A stretch of DNA of 64,000 nt. Origin: an uncultured Erysipelotrichaceae bacterium. Its GTDB lineage: Bacteria > Bacillota_I > Bacilli_A > Erysipelotrichales > Erysipelotrichaceae. The notes beneath the pieces are model-generated. The model ran no database searches. It was given only the letters and a program-made list of their open reading frames with translations, and was not told where the DNA came from. A program made the position numbers and the translations under genes. Of this stretch, positions 36,294-45,216 are shown in pieces (the first letter of the stretch is position 1; every line of letters starts with the position of its first letter). The stretch covers positions 21,761 through 85,760 of the forward strand of contig CAMNFS010000003.1 in NCBI GenBank assembly GCA_946537255.1. The letters run 5' to 3'.

Positions 36294-37553
36294 GTGAATC
36301 TTTCGAATACTGCTCTGATTGTGATTCTCATCCTGCTGATTCTTTTTTCAGGATTGTTTTCTGCTGTTGAAACCGCGTATTCCAGCGCCAGCAGAATCAG
36401 GCTCAAGGCGATGTCGGGCCATGACGCAAAGGCAGATGGGGTGCTGTCCATACTGGAGGATTACGACCGTTTCATTTCCGCGGTTCTGATCGGAAATAAT
36501 ATTGTCAATATTCTTGCGGCCACGCTCGCAACGGTTTATTTCACCCGGCTGTTTTCTGAGCAGGGAGCCGGAATCTCCACGGTTGTCATGACGTTTCTGG
36601 TTCTGATGTTCGGCGAAATCGCCCCCAAGACCATTGCCAAGAAGATGCCGGAATCCTTCGCGATGAAGACGCTGGGATTTGTACAGTTCTTTCAGTTTCT
36701 TCTGACTCCTCTGACCTGGATTTTTTCCGGATGGCAGTCGCTTGTCAGCCGGTTCGTCAAACCGGACAATGATGAAAGCGATATTTCCGATGAACTGATC
36801 ACAATGGTGGATGAAGCGCAGAAGGAAGGCGATCTCAAAGCCCATGAATCGGATCTGATTTCCGCCGCGATTGAGTTCAATGACCTGGAAGTCCGTGATA
36901 TTCTGACTCCTCGCGTCAACGTCGTTGCGGTCAGTATCACCAGCAGCCTGGAGGAGGCAGAGAAGGTTTTCCGCAACAATTCCTATTCGCGTCTTCCGGT
37001 CTATGAAACAAATATTGATAATATTGTCGGCGTGATTCATGAGAAGGATCTGTACAACCTGGTGATGACCAAAGAGCCAAGGCAGTCTCTGCGTCGGATT
37101 ATCAAGCCGGTCATCTATACGAATGAGAACGTCAAGATCTTTACGCTGCTGAAGCAGCTGCAGTATGCCAAGCTTCATCTCGCCGTGGTTCTTGATGAAT
37201 ACGGCGGCACTGCCGGCATCATTACCATTGAGGATATCATTGAGGAACTGGTCGGTGAGATCTATGACGAACATGACACCGTTCAGGAATACTATGAGCG
37301 GATCAATGATCATACATGGCTTGTGAAATGCAACGCGGACATTGATGACATGATGGAGCGCTTCGGGGTGGAATATGACGGGGATGAATACGATTTCATT
37401 ACGGTCAGCGGCTGGGTGATTCATGAGCTGGACCGCATCCCTCAGGCAGGAGATACCTTTGACTACAAGAATCTTCATGTCACCGTCACCAAAGCCGATC
37501 AGCGGAAGGTCAATGAGATCAGGGTTGAGATACAGGATGCGGAAAAGGAGTAA
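36294..37553 (+). CDS. CorC/HlyC-type transporter (DUF21-CBS-CorC)
   Basis: 419 residues. DUF21 membrane domain in the first 190 residues (SNTALIVILILLILFSGLFSAVETAYSSAS), then two CBS domains (VRDILTPRVNVVAVSI, and VKIFTLLKQLQYAKLHLAVVLDEYGGTAGIITIED), then a C-terminal CorC_HlyC domain (DIDDMMERFGVEYDG). Relatives export Mg or Co, or act in Mg homeostasis (MpfA/YhdP). The GTG start at 36294 is chosen because AAAGGAG lies about nine bases upstream; an ATG at 36276 is alternative. Followed three bases later by rsmE. Confidence 0.9.
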   Translation: MNLSNTALIVILILLILFSGLFSAVETAYSSASRIRLKAMSGHDAKADGVLSILEDYDRFISAVLIGNNIVNILAATLATVYFTRLFSEQGAGISTVVMTFLVLMFGEIAPKTIAKKMPESFAMKTLGFVQFFQFLLTPLTWIFSGWQSLVSRFVKPDNDESDISDELITMVDEAQKEGDLKAHESDLISAAIEFNDLEVRDILTPRVNVVAVSITSSLEEAEKVFRNNSYSRLPVYETNIDNIVGVIHEKDLYNLVMTKEPRQSLRRIIKPVIYTNENVKIFTLLKQLQYAKLHLAVVLDEYGGTAGIITIEDIIEELVGEIYDEHDTVQEYYERINDHTWLVKCNADIDDMMERFGVEYDGDEYDFITVSGWVIHELDRIPQAGDTFDYKNLHVTVTKADQRKVNEIRVEIQDAEKE

Positions 37554-37556
37554 TCC

Positions 37557-38267
37557 ATGCAGGAATACTTTGTGGATGAACCCCTGGAGCCAGGGCAGAT
37601 CATTGAGCTTCCGAAGGAAAAGGCGTTTCACGCCTTCCGGGTGCTGAAACTGAATCATGAAACCGTCCGTCTGGTCAGTCACAATACCGGCTATTTTGCC
37701 GAGGTTTATACGGAACAGGGAAAAGGGCTTGCCAGAATTCTTTCCGTGGATGACGCGGTGAATGAGCTTCCGGTACCGTTTACGCTGTGCATGGCGCTCA
37801 TACGGCGGGAAAAATTCGAACTGGTGCTGCAGAAAGCGACAGAGCTTGGAGTGAGCAGAATCGTACCGTTTGTTTCAAGCCGCTGTGTCGTTAAGGCAAA
37901 GGATGAGAAAAAAGACCGTCAGAAAGAACGGTGGAATGCGATCGTTACGGAAGCCAGCGAACAGTGCAAGCGAAACTGCATCCCTGAAGTGCTGCATCCT
38001 CTAGCTTTCCATGAGCTCGCAGGCTTTCATGAAGAAGTCAGCCTTGCGGCTTATGAAGGAGTGCGGCTCAGCGCTGCCTCTGTTAGCCGCTCCATGAAAC
38101 GGGCCCCGGTCTGCGGAGTGATCGGTCCGGAGGGCGGCTTCAGTGAAGAAGAAGTTTCATATCTAGAAGCACATGGATTCACGCCGGTAAGTCTTGGGAA
38201 CAGGATTCTGCGAGCGGAGACCGCCGCGATCTATCTCTGCGCGGCGGTTGGTGAAGCATTCCTGTAG
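37557..38267 (+). CDS. rsmE: 16S rRNA (uracil-1498-N3)-methyltransferase
   Basis: 236 residues. SPOUT-fold methyltransferase for U1498. An N-terminal PUA-like region is followed by KATELGVSRIVPFVSSRCV near 94-112, EQCKRNCIPEV near 139, and the SAM-binding knot motifs GVIGPEGGFSEEEV near 183-196 and SLGNRILRAETAA near 208-220. Three bases downstream of the transporter, so co-transcribed. rsmE is followed by mtaB in Bacillus; here two unrelated genes separate them. Confidence 0.95.
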   Translation: MQEYFVDEPLEPGQIIELPKEKAFHAFRVLKLNHETVRLVSHNTGYFAEVYTEQGKGLARILSVDDAVNELPVPFTLCMALIRREKFELVLQKATELGVSRIVPFVSSRCVVKAKDEKKDRQKERWNAIVTEASEQCKRNCIPEVLHPLAFHELAGFHEEVSLAAYEGVRLSAASVSRSMKRAPVCGVIGPEGGFSEEEVSYLEAHGFTPVSLGNRILRAETAAIYLCAAVGEAFL

Positions 38268-38344
38268 ACCGGTTTAATACCCGCCTGATTCATCTCAGCA
38301 GCCGGATAGAAGAGAACAGTCTGATCGCGGATCCGCTGGAAAGC

Positions 38345-38803
38345 ATGGTATATGTTTTCATCAGGAACACCATGGGAATTGATATCCTGAAGGAATCCGT
38401 CCTGAAGTCCGCTCAGCTTCTCATCAGCAACGCCGAGCAGGAAAGAGACCGGGAGATGAAGGCCGCCCGCGAGAAGCAGGAAGAAGCGCGCCAGAAGGAA
38501 GAAGAGGCATCCCGGAGGCGGGATGCGAGAATCCAGGCCGGGATCGGCTGGGTGACGGTTCTTGCGGTATTTTCCGCCTGGATCGATGCGTATGACTTTC
38601 TGGGCAAGCTGTCACCGGACATGGAGGACGGATGGCATTCTCTTATGAAGTATCCGCCGCTGTTTCTGTTTGAACTGCTCATGGCAGCCGCAATTTGGTT
38701 TGTCGGTATCATTGCCATGATCTATGTTGCCAAGGCATGGAAGGAAGCTGTTTCCAATAAGGAAGACGCGAAAAGCTCTTCTTCAGAAGACAGGAATCAG
38801 TAA
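38345..38803 (+). CDS. Hypothetical protein with coiled coil and two C-terminal membrane helices, possibly 5'-truncated
   Basis: 152 residues: a charged helix rich in Glu, Arg and Lys (NAEQERDREMKAAREKQEEARQ region), then two membrane helices near 69-88 and 108-130, and a polar tail. Order (helix, two TM, short tail) recalls the end of a CorA-like or membrane-scaffold protein. The ATG at 38345 has no properly spaced SD; ATG at 38372 with AGGA five bases upstream is an alternative. The same frame stays open upstream to the rsmE end and reads as plausible protein (RFNTRLIHLSSRIEENS), so this may be the 3' remnant of a longer gene. Confidence 0.45.
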   Translation: MVYVFIRNTMGIDILKESVLKSAQLLISNAEQERDREMKAAREKQEEARQKEEEASRRRDARIQAGIGWVTVLAVFSAWIDAYDFLGKLSPDMEDGWHSLMKYPPLFLFELLMAAAIWFVGIIAMIYVAKAWKEAVSNKEDAKSSSSEDRNQ

Positions 38804-38844
38804 CCGGAAGTTCGTTTTGTCTTACAGAATCATGAATCCTTATG

Positions 38845-38883
38845 AAAACCAGCCGGATTCTTCTGTATGGGCTGGCTGGTTTA
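38845..38883 (-). terminator. Terminator of the tandem-SGNH gene
   Basis: Stem AACCAGCC with GGCTGGTT separated by a loop of about 20 bases, at the 3' end of the minus-strand gene and followed on that strand by four T. It also follows the plus-strand gene ending at 38803 and may serve both. Confidence 0.55.
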
Positions 38884-40032
38884 TTCTGGCTGATCCTGGG
38901 ACAGAAGCGTTTCACTCAGCCAATGGGACAGGTTTCTGCAGCCAAGGCTGCTGAGATGGTGTTCATCATACAGCCAGTCTTGCAAAGTGCTCCCATACCG
39001 GATGATCTGCGCGTTCATGTCAGGTGGCTCATTGCTGTTTTTTTCGACAAAGACTACCCGGCAGTCCGGGTTTTCCAGAAGATTGGAAAGAGGAACGAGG
39101 CGGTCAGCTTCTTCTGCGTGAAAGATCAGGGTGATGTGATCCGGAAGGATATCCTCTTCCTTCAGGGAAGCGATCTTTTCCATGATCCGTTCGGTGGAAA
39201 GATCTTCTTCCGCCATAATCATGCAGTCTTTGTTCAGGGACAGTTCACTGATACATGCAAGCAGACAGTCGTCCCCGATCAGAAGATCCTTTCTTTTTTT
39301 CGGACGCATTGAGAGCGCTCTGTCTTCGATGGCGGTAACGATCAGATCCGTATATGCTTTCCGGCCAGCCGGGGGAAGATGAATCCCGTCTTCATAGAAA
39401 TACTCCGGATGCCCGCTGGAAAACGCTTCCCAGTCGATGATCTCGAGCTGATCAAACTCTTCCTCAAGTTCCCGAATCGTATCGGTGTTATAGAACTGCC
39501 AGTTGTTGGTGGTAGTAAGCCAGAACAGCTGTCTCTCACCGCACATGCGGATAATCTCCTCACAGGCGCTCTTGCTTAGTGGGGCGTTGGTGCCGATCCC
39601 GAAAACAACCGGGTTGAATTCCCTGCCTTCTTCAAGAAGCGATTCCAGGATGCCGAAAACCGGATAATAGGACCGGTTCTCTTCCGCATCCACAATTCCC
39701 GCTGGAAACGCTTCCCTCAGATTTTCCGCGGCTCCAAGCATGACGGAATCCCCGATCAGACAGACCGGCATGGTGTCAATCCCCGCAGCCAGGCGCCGGA
39801 ATGAGGGATCCTTTTCCTTACGTGCTTCCATCCGGGATTCTGTATAGAAGGCAGAATTCACTTCGGCAATTCTTTTTTCTGCCACTGCGGTTCTTTCCTC
39901 TAGATATGCGTTTTCTTCCCGGATCCGTTCCGCAAGCTTCTGTGCTTCCATCCGCTCCATATGAATTCTGTGAAAAACCGGAATCAGAAGACAAAGCACT
40001 GCGGCCGGAATCAGTATTTTCCATGCTTTCAT
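38881..40032 (-). CDS. Membrane-anchored protein with two SGNH-like domains in tandem
   Basis: 383 residues. N-terminal membrane helix (about 5-20) and a coiled coil to about 70. The first SGNH hydrolase domain has LIGDSVMLGAA (Ser96), GIGTNAP near 145 and EDGIHLPPAG (Asp215/His218), like the C-terminal domain of OatA-type acyltransferases. A second, shorter unit follows: LIGDDCLLA at 252-260 (Asp in place of Ser) and YDEHHLSSLG (Asp356/His359). Probably an extracytoplasmic esterase or acyl-transfer partner acting on cell-wall glycans. A TATAAT lies nine bases before the ATG on the minus strand. A longer frame reaching 40710 is antisense to mtaB and rejected. Confidence 0.75.
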   Translation of the reverse strand: MKAWKILIPAAVLCLLIPVFHRIHMERMEAQKLAERIREENAYLEERTAVAEKRIAEVNSAFYTESRMEARKEKDPSFRRLAAGIDTMPVCLIGDSVMLGAAENLREAFPAGIVDAEENRSYYPVFGILESLLEEGREFNPVVFGIGTNAPLSKSACEEIIRMCGERQLFWLTTTNNWQFYNTDTIRELEEEFDQLEIIDWEAFSSGHPEYFYEDGIHLPPAGRKAYTDLIVTAIEDRALSMRPKKRKDLLIGDDCLLACISELSLNKDCMIMAEEDLSTERIMEKIASLKEEDILPDHITLIFHAEEADRLVPLSNLLENPDCRVVFVEKNSNEPPDMNAQIIRYGSTLQDWLYDEHHLSSLGCRNLSHWLSETLLSQDQPE

Positions 40033-40134
40033 GACTTTCTGATTATACTGCAGGCGGATTCTTTGGGAAATGGGATGAGAGATTCGGGAATTCCGTTTCA
40101 TTTTTGAAGACAAATACGGTATTCTTTTCCATGT

Positions 40135-41418
40135 ATGAAAACAGTTTCGGTAATGAATCTTGGATGTAAAGTCAACGCCTATGAAAGCGAAGCGATTGTT
40201 CAGCAGCTTGAGGAGGAGGGTTATACGAGAGTTCCGTTTGGAAGCCAGGCGGATCTTGCCATGATCTTTACCTGTGCCGTGACCAACGAAGCCGCCAGAA
40301 AAAGCCGTCAGATGATCCACCGGGCCAGACGGAGCGGCTGCCGGATTGTCGCGGTCGCAGGCTGCTATGCGCAGATTGATCCGGATGCGGTAAAGGACGC
40401 GGATATTGTTGTCGGCAGCGTTCATAAGAAAAATCTTCCGGGGTATGTTCACGCCTTTGAGCGGACAGGGGAAAGAATTCTTGATGTCGGCGTTCTGGAT
40501 CAGGAGGAATTCGAACCGCTGTCCATGGTTCGCTTTGCGGATCGGACCCGGGCCTTTCTCAAGATCGAAGACGGATGTAATCAGTTCTGTTCCTATTGCG
40601 TGATTCCCTATGCCCGCGGAAGAGAACGCTCGATGGCTCCGGACTGCGTGATTGAAGAAGCCAGGCGGATTGCCGTCCATCATAAGGAAATCGTACTGAC
40701 CGGCATTCATACCGGCCGTTATGGAAGGGAGTACGGCGTCAGTCTTGCCGGACTGCTGCGCCGGATTCTCAATGAAGTACCTGAGCTTGAACGTCTCAGG
40801 ATTTCATCGATTGAAGTGACCGAGCTGAATGAGGAATTTCTGAGCCTGATGGAAGAAAATCCCCGGATTGCCCGCCATCTGCATATCCCGCTGCAGTCGG
40901 GCTGTGACCGGATTCTCGAGGCAATGCGCCGGCCTTACCGTACGGATGAATTCCTGGAGCGGATCACGGACATCCGCAGACGGATGCCGGGAATTTCCAT
41001 CTCAACCGATCTGATCGTCGGATTTCCGGGTGAGACTGACGCGGATTTTGAAGAGACGGTTTCCTTTCTGAAAACCTGCGCGTTTTCCTTTCTGCATGTA
41101 TTTCCCTTCAGTGTAAGAAGCGGAACAGCGGCAGAAAAGATGGATCATCAGATCCATGCGGAAGTAAAGAAGCAGCGGGCAAAAATCTGTCTGAATCTCT
41201 CCGAAGAACTGTATGATACATATAAGAGAGAAAAGATCGGTTCCCAAGTCCGGGTACTGATGGAACGAAGTGAAAACGGAATGTCATCCGGACATTCCAG
41301 TGAATATCTTGAAGTCTTTCTGAAGGAAGAAATGGAAAAATCAACGATGGCAGACGCTCTGATAACCGGCGTCGAAAACCATCGCGTCTATGCGAGGAGA
41401 ATATATGAAGCTGAATGA
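40135..41418 (+). CDS. mtaB: tRNA t6A37 methylthiotransferase MtaB
   Basis: 427 residues. Adds a methylthio group to t6A37 of tRNAs reading ANN codons. The UPF0004 domain with its own cluster cysteines is N-terminal (MNLGCKVNAYESE, IFTCAVTNEAA, VAGCYAQ). The radical-SAM motif is EDGCNQFCSYCVIPYARG near 144-161. HIPLQSGCDRIL near 248 and LIVGFPGETDADFEE near 294 are family signatures, and a TRAM domain ends the protein. Overlaps murE by 14 bases. Confidence 0.96.
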   Translation: MKTVSVMNLGCKVNAYESEAIVQQLEEEGYTRVPFGSQADLAMIFTCAVTNEAARKSRQMIHRARRSGCRIVAVAGCYAQIDPDAVKDADIVVGSVHKKNLPGYVHAFERTGERILDVGVLDQEEFEPLSMVRFADRTRAFLKIEDGCNQFCSYCVIPYARGRERSMAPDCVIEEARRIAVHHKEIVLTGIHTGRYGREYGVSLAGLLRRILNEVPELERLRISSIEVTELNEEFLSLMEENPRIARHLHIPLQSGCDRILEAMRRPYRTDEFLERITDIRRRMPGISISTDLIVGFPGETDADFEETVSFLKTCAFSFLHVFPFSVRSGTAAEKMDHQIHAEVKKQRAKICLNLSEELYDTYKREKIGSQVRVLMERSENGMSSGHSSEYLEVFLKEEMEKSTMADALITGVENHRVYARRIYEAE

Positions 41419-42868
41419 ACTGTTTGACAATGTCGGGGATGTCGAGATCCGCAGTCTGATGGCGGACAGCCGAAAGAAGCGTCCGGACTCCATCTTCTTC
41501 TGCGAAAAGGGAATGATGAATGACGGCCACCGGTTTGTGGATCAGGCCATAGAAAACGGAGCGAAGGTCATTGTTCATTCCGAACCGCTTCCCAGTACCA
41601 ATCCGGAGATTACCTATATCAAGGTGAAGGATGTCAACAAGGTATACAACAAAGTCGCGGATGCTTTCTATGGATATCCGAGCCATAAGCTGACCATGTA
41701 CGGGGTAACCGGAACCAATGGCAAAAGCACGATTGCCTGTGTGATCCGGGATGTACTGGATTCCTATAAGCCCTGCGGCTATATCGGCACCATTGCGATT
41801 GAGTACGGAAGCGTCAAACTGCCGCCGCTGCTTACCACTCCGGATATTGATGATCTTCACGGTATTCTCAAGGATATGGTGAATGCCGGCATTGAAGCCT
41901 GTGCCCTGGAAGTCAGTTCCATCGGTATTGAACAGGGACGGGTGGACGCGATTGATTTTGATTCTGCGATCTTTACGAATCTGACCCATGATCACCTGGA
42001 TTATCACGGGACAATGGAAAACTACTTCCAGGCGAAAAAGAAACTGTTTGACCGTCTGAAGGAAGATGCCATCGCGGTGACCAATGTGGATGATCCCTAC
42101 GGCATGAAAATCGTTGAGGACTGTCCATGCCGGGTTGTGACCTACGGAATTGAAAACAAAGCGGATTACCAGATTGTCCGCTATCAGCTCAAAAAAGACC
42201 GTACGGTCTTTACATTACGCTGCAATGGCATGGAATATGAACTTGAAACCAACCTGGTTGCCAAATTCAATCTTTACAATCTCCTCGCCGCCATCGCCGC
42301 CCTCAATACCAGCGGAATCAGTATTACTCAGATGCTGCCGAAACTGAAGAGTATTCATCAGGTTGAGGGACGGGTACAGCGGATCGATGAAGGTCAGCCC
42401 TTCAATGTGATTATTGACTTTGCCCATACACCGGATGGAATCGAGAAGCTGTGTCAGTATGCGAGCGCCATAACCCCGAAAGGCAACCGGATCATTGCGA
42501 TTACGGGAAGTGCCGGCAAACGGGATACCGCCAAACGGCCGATATTCGGGGAGATCCTGGATCATTATACGGACATGATTATCCTTACCGAGGATGATCC
42601 CCGGGACGAAAAGCCGATGGATATCATGAAGGAAATCGCTTCCGGTATTGAAAAGACGGAATACATCATGATTGAGGACCGTTACGACGCGATCCGACAG
42701 GCAGTGGAAATCGCGTCGGAAGGAGACACGATTATTGTCATGGGCAAAGGAGATGAACGCTTCATCTACCGGGAGTTCGGCCGGGAGCCATATGAGGGAG
42801 ATGACGCGATTGCCCGTGATGTGATTCACCAGTTCTATTTCGGAGAAAGAACCAATGAAGAAGAATAA
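41405..42868 (+). CDS. murE: UDP-MurNAc-tripeptide synthetase MurE
   Basis: 487 residues. Adds the third amino acid to UDP-MurNAc-L-Ala-D-Glu. [20 protein letters not shown] near 17-36, P-loop [10 protein letters not shown] near 100, [12 protein letters not shown] near 142, [17 protein letters not shown] near 193. The substrate motif, DNPR in mDAP enzymes, reads [10 protein letters not shown] near 397: Arg is kept but the second residue is Asp, so Lys versus mDAP is not certain. RBS GAGGAGA. It lies outside any dcw cluster, between mtaB and deoC. Confidence 0.93.
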   Translation: MKLNELFDNVGDVEIRSLMADSRKKRPDSIFFCEKGMMNDGHRFVDQAIENGAKVIVHSEPLPSTNPEITYIKVKDVNKVYNKVADAFYGYPSHKLTMYGVTGTNGKSTIACVIRDVLDSYKPCGYIGTIAIEYGSVKLPPLLTTPDIDDLHGILKDMVNAGIEACALEVSSIGIEQGRVDAIDFDSAIFTNLTHDHLDYHGTMENYFQAKKKLFDRLKEDAIAVTNVDDPYGMKIVEDCPCRVVTYGIENKADYQIVRYQLKKDRTVFTLRCNGMEYELETNLVAKFNLYNLLAAIAALNTSGISITQMLPKLKSIHQVEGRVQRIDEGQPFNVIIDFAHTPDGIEKLCQYASAITPKGNRIIAITGSAGKRDTAKRPIFGEILDHYTDMIILTEDDPRDEKPMDIMKEIASGIEKTEYIMIEDRYDAIRQAVEIASEGDTIIVMGKGDERFIYREFGREPYEGDDAIARDVIHQFYFGERTNEEE

Positions 42869-43502
42869 GCTGATTGATCATACGCTTTTAAAACCAGACG
42901 CAACCTGCGCGGATATTGAGCGTCTCTGTCAGGAAGCGAAGAAGTATGACTTTGCCAGCGTCTGTGTCAATCCATGCTGGATTGAGACCGCGGCGAGTCT
43001 TCTTTCCGACTGTGATGTGAAAGTATGCACCGTAATCGGCTTCCCGCTTGGCGCAATGACAACCCAAGCCAAGGTTTTCGAGGCGAAGGACGCGGTAAAC
43101 CGCGGCGCGGATGAAGTGGACATGGTTCTGAATATCGGTGACGTCAGGGATGGCCGGTATGAAAGGGTGGAGGAAGAGATCCGCGCTGTGAAAGAGGCCG
43201 TCGGTTCCCATGTTCTGAAGGTGATTCTTGAGACATGTCTTCTGAACCGGGAGGAAATCATTCAGGCATGCCTCTGTGCGAAGAAGGCAGGAAGTGATTT
43301 TGTCAAGACATCCACTGGGTTTTCAACCGGCGGAGCTCAGGCAGAAACCGTCCGTCTGATGAAAGAGACCGTCGGAAGGGACATGGGCGTCAAGGCCAGC
43401 GGCGGAATCCGTACGATGGAGACGTTTCAGGCAATGGTCAAAGCCGGTGCCGACAGGATCGGAACCAGCAGCGGTGTGAAACTGATGGAAGCTGACGTAT
43501 AG
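42855..43502 (+). CDS. deoC: Deoxyribose-phosphate aldolase
   Basis: 215 residues. Splits 2-deoxyribose-5-phosphate into acetaldehyde and glyceraldehyde-3-phosphate. [19 protein letters not shown] near 7, VCVNPCWIE near 36, [20 protein letters not shown] near 57, the Schiff-base lysine in [15 protein letters not shown] near 148-162, and VKASGGIRT near 178. Overlaps the murE end by 14 bases. No nucleoside phosphorylase is nearby. Confidence 0.96.
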   Translation: MKKNKLIDHTLLKPDATCADIERLCQEAKKYDFASVCVNPCWIETAASLLSDCDVKVCTVIGFPLGAMTTQAKVFEAKDAVNRGADEVDMVLNIGDVRDGRYERVEEEIRAVKEAVGSHVLKVILETCLLNREEIIQACLCAKKAGSDFVKTSTGFSTGGAQAETVRLMKETVGRDMGVKASGGIRTMETFQAMVKAGADRIGTSSGVKLMEADV

Positions 43503-43519
43503 AAAACTGTTGATCTTTT

Positions 43520-43557
43520 CATTGCCAAATGAAATCAGATTTGTTATTATGGCAATG
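43520..43557 (+). promoter_or_regulatory. rpsU promoter inside nested inverted repeats
   Basis: -35 TTGCCA at 43522-43527, 17-base spacer, -10 TATTAT at 43545-43550 with an extended TGT. The promoter lies between inverted arms CATTGCC (43520-43526) and GGCAATG (43551-43557), with a second palindrome AAATCAGATTT at 43532-43542. The symmetry suggests an operator, but no regulator is known here. Confidence 0.55.
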
Positions 43558-43584
43558 CTTTGAACTCAGAAAGGGGGGATAAAG

Positions 43585-43767
43585 ATGCCGAGAGTTGTAG
43601 TAAAAGAGAATGAGAATCTTGACGATGCACTGCGTCGCTTCAAGCGTCAGGTCTCTCGTAACGGAACCCTTGCTGAGGCACGTAAGAGAGAATATTACGT
43701 AAAGCCCGGGGTAAAGCGCAAGCTGAAGAGTGAAGCTGCCCGCAAGGCAAGACGCCGTGGCAAGTAA
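43585..43767 (+). CDS. rpsU: 30S ribosomal protein S21
   Basis: 60 residues. [28 protein letters not shown] with the basic C-terminal tail RKARRRGK is S21. RBS AAAGGGGGG about 10 bases before the ATG. It needs its own promoter and ends in a terminator, as usual for this gene. Confidence 0.96.
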   Translation: MPRVVVKENENLDDALRRFKRQVSRNGTLAEARKREYYVKPGVKRKLKSEAARKARRRGK

Positions 43768-43784
43768 GCCGGACGATAGGGAAT

Positions 43785-43811
43785 GAGAAGCTTCGGCTTC
43801 TTTTCTTTTTT
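43785..43811 (+). terminator. rpsU terminator
   Basis: Stem AGAAGC/GCTTCT (43786-43791 with 43796-43801) with a stable TTCG tetraloop, followed by TTTCTTTTT. Confidence 0.85.
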
Positions 43812-43981
43812 CCGGCGATCGTATTTTTGTCATTTCTTCAGAATTCCAGGAGATACAATAATACCTGGATTTGAGATTCTGAAAAAGTCACTCTTCTTTT
43901 AAAAAAATCCGGATCAAAAAAAGACCGGCAGGAATCATTTCGGTTGGAAAAAGAGTAAAATAGTCTGAGGGTAAGGGGGAT

Positions 43982-44728
43982 ATGAAAATGAAAAAAACTG
44001 CGGCAGCTGTTCTTTCGGCTTTGTTTCTGATGATGAATACCGCATCGGTCAAAGCGGATGGTTACTGGCAGGATGGCTATTGGGATGAAGCAAGTCAGAC
44101 CTGGGTGGAAGGCGGCTGGGTTGAAACAGGTGGCTGGAATGGCGGACCACGGCAGGAATATGTCAATGGGGCTGTTCTTAACTACGACGCAAATGGAAAC
44201 TGGACCGGAACCGTTGTGAGCGGAGTACCGGTCTATGCCCAGGGCGGCGGAGGCTGGGGCGGTATTACCGTGGGAGAAGGCGGTACAATGGCCGCAACCG
44301 GCTGTGTACCGACTGCCGCGGCGGTAATACTGAACCATTTCGGAATCGGCGGATCACCGCTGGATATGGCCTATGTCATGAATTCCTATGGAAGCTATAA
44401 TTCCTGGAACGGACATGGAGCGGATTCCGGCGGACTGGCAGCGCTGTGCGGAAGCTATGGTCTTGGCGGAATCGCTTTTGCGGATTATGACACCATGTAT
44501 CGGGAACTGCAGCGCGGAAAGCTCGTTGCGGCATTTATCGGCGGAAACACGGATTATACCCACTGCGTGGTGCTCTATGGACTTGATCCGGCAGGCAATA
44601 CCAATGTCTCTGACCCAAAAGGAAACGCGTACCGCACCAATATTGCCGGGATTGTCGGAAACATGTCTGCCAAGCCGATGGACTGGTCAGCCGGCGGTCC
44701 GTTTGTAAGCTTCGGATATGAATGGTAA
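43982..44728 (+). CDS. Secreted C39-like cysteine peptidase domain protein
   Basis: 248 residues. Signal peptide about 1-25 (KKTAAAVLSALFLMM, cleavage after KA). A Trp/Gly-rich segment follows (YWQDGYWDEASQTW, VEGGWVETGGW). The C39-like domain starts near 100: Cys in AATGCVPTAAAVILNHFG near 106, His in YTHCVVLYGLD near 197, Asp in NVSDPKG near 213, giving a plausible Cys-His-Asp triad. With no transporter beside it, it is more likely a wall-associated peptidase than a bacteriocin processor. A TAAAAT -10 lies at about 43957. Confidence 0.75.
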   Translation: MKMKKTAAAVLSALFLMMNTASVKADGYWQDGYWDEASQTWVEGGWVETGGWNGGPRQEYVNGAVLNYDANGNWTGTVVSGVPVYAQGGGGWGGITVGEGGTMAATGCVPTAAAVILNHFGIGGSPLDMAYVMNSYGSYNSWNGHGADSGGLAALCGSYGLGGIAFADYDTMYRELQRGKLVAAFIGGNTDYTHCVVLYGLDPAGNTNVSDPKGNAYRTNIAGIVGNMSAKPMDWSAGGPFVSFGYEW

Positions 44729-44729
44729 G

Positions 44730-44758
44730 GAAGACAGCGAACTGCTGTTTTCTTTTTT
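44730..44758 (+). terminator. Terminator of the secreted C39-like gene
   Basis: Nine-pair stem GAAGACAGC/GCTGTTTTC (one G-U), five-base loop, then six T. Confidence 0.8.
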
Positions 44759-44803
44759 GCCGGCAGATGCTCGTTGACCTGAAAGACTGATAGGAACAAG
44801 AAT

Positions 44804-44916
44804 CGTGGATACCTTCCTGCCGGGACTGTCTGATCTGTTTACTCTCCTGTAATTCAGACAGAAACGCTGAAATGATATCCTGACCGGGTCATGTTCGGCC
44901 CGCTTTTCTGTTTTTG
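44804..44916 (+). ncRNA. Candidate small RNA between two terminators
   Basis: The gene-free stretch 44759-44960 contains TTGACC (44774-44779), an 18-base gap and AAGAAT (44798-44803), a weak promoter. A perfect eight-pair hairpin CTGTCTGA/TCAGACAG (44826-44833 with 44854-44861) follows. A terminator-like hairpin CGGGTC/GGCCCG (44885-44890 with 44897-44902) then leads into CTTTTCTGTTTTT. There is no reading frame to terminate, so an independent transcript of about 110 bases is proposed. Confidence 0.3.
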
Positions 44917-44960
44917 CATCTTTTCCGGGAAGGAACAGCGATGAAAAATACGGGACAGAA

Positions 44961-44989
44961 TTGAAGTTTCGGAAGGGTTAAGATACAAT
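44961..44989 (+). promoter_or_regulatory. Promoter of the leuS T-box transcript
   Basis: -35 TTGAAG at 44961-44966, exact 17-base spacer, -10 TACAAT at 44984-44989, just before the T-box leader. Confidence 0.8.
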
Positions 44990-44995
44990 AGCGTT

Positions 44996-45201
44996 GCTGT
45001 GATGAAAAAGAAGTAGTAGTTTTCTGCTGTTTTCAGAAAGAGAGCCGCGGGATGGTGAAACGCGGTGAAACGGGAAAATGAACTGAGCTTTGGAGCGGCC
45101 GCTGCTGTCGGCGTTAGAGAAGAACAATGAGCGCACGGCCTGACCGTGAACTAAGGTGGTACCGCGTGAAGAGCGTCCTTAGACTGTAAGGACGTTTTTA
45201 T
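44996..45201 (+). promoter_or_regulatory. T-box riboswitch upstream of leuS
   Basis: The T-box core AAGGTGGTACCGCG lies near 45153-45166. A terminator CGTCCTTA/TAAGGACG (45174-45181 with 45187-45194) with five T follows. In Stem I the specifier region reads GAACTGAGC near 45089-45097, giving a CUG leucine codon. Uncharged tRNA-Leu would favour antitermination and leuS expression. Confidence 0.9.
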
Positions 45202-45216
45202 ATGGAGGAATGAGTT

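Noticed and set aside
36140..36451. N-terminal extension of the C26 peptidase
   Set aside because: It overlaps the divergent transporter gene and has no family similarity; GGGAGG marks the start at 36139.
36348..37682. 444-residue open frame on the minus strand opposite the CorC-type transporter
   Set aside because: Antisense to clear DUF21, CBS and CorC domains; no family resemblance of its own.
40033..40710. N-terminal extension of the tandem-SGNH protein
   Set aside because: Antisense to mtaB; a membrane helix, a -10 and a natural start exist at 40032.
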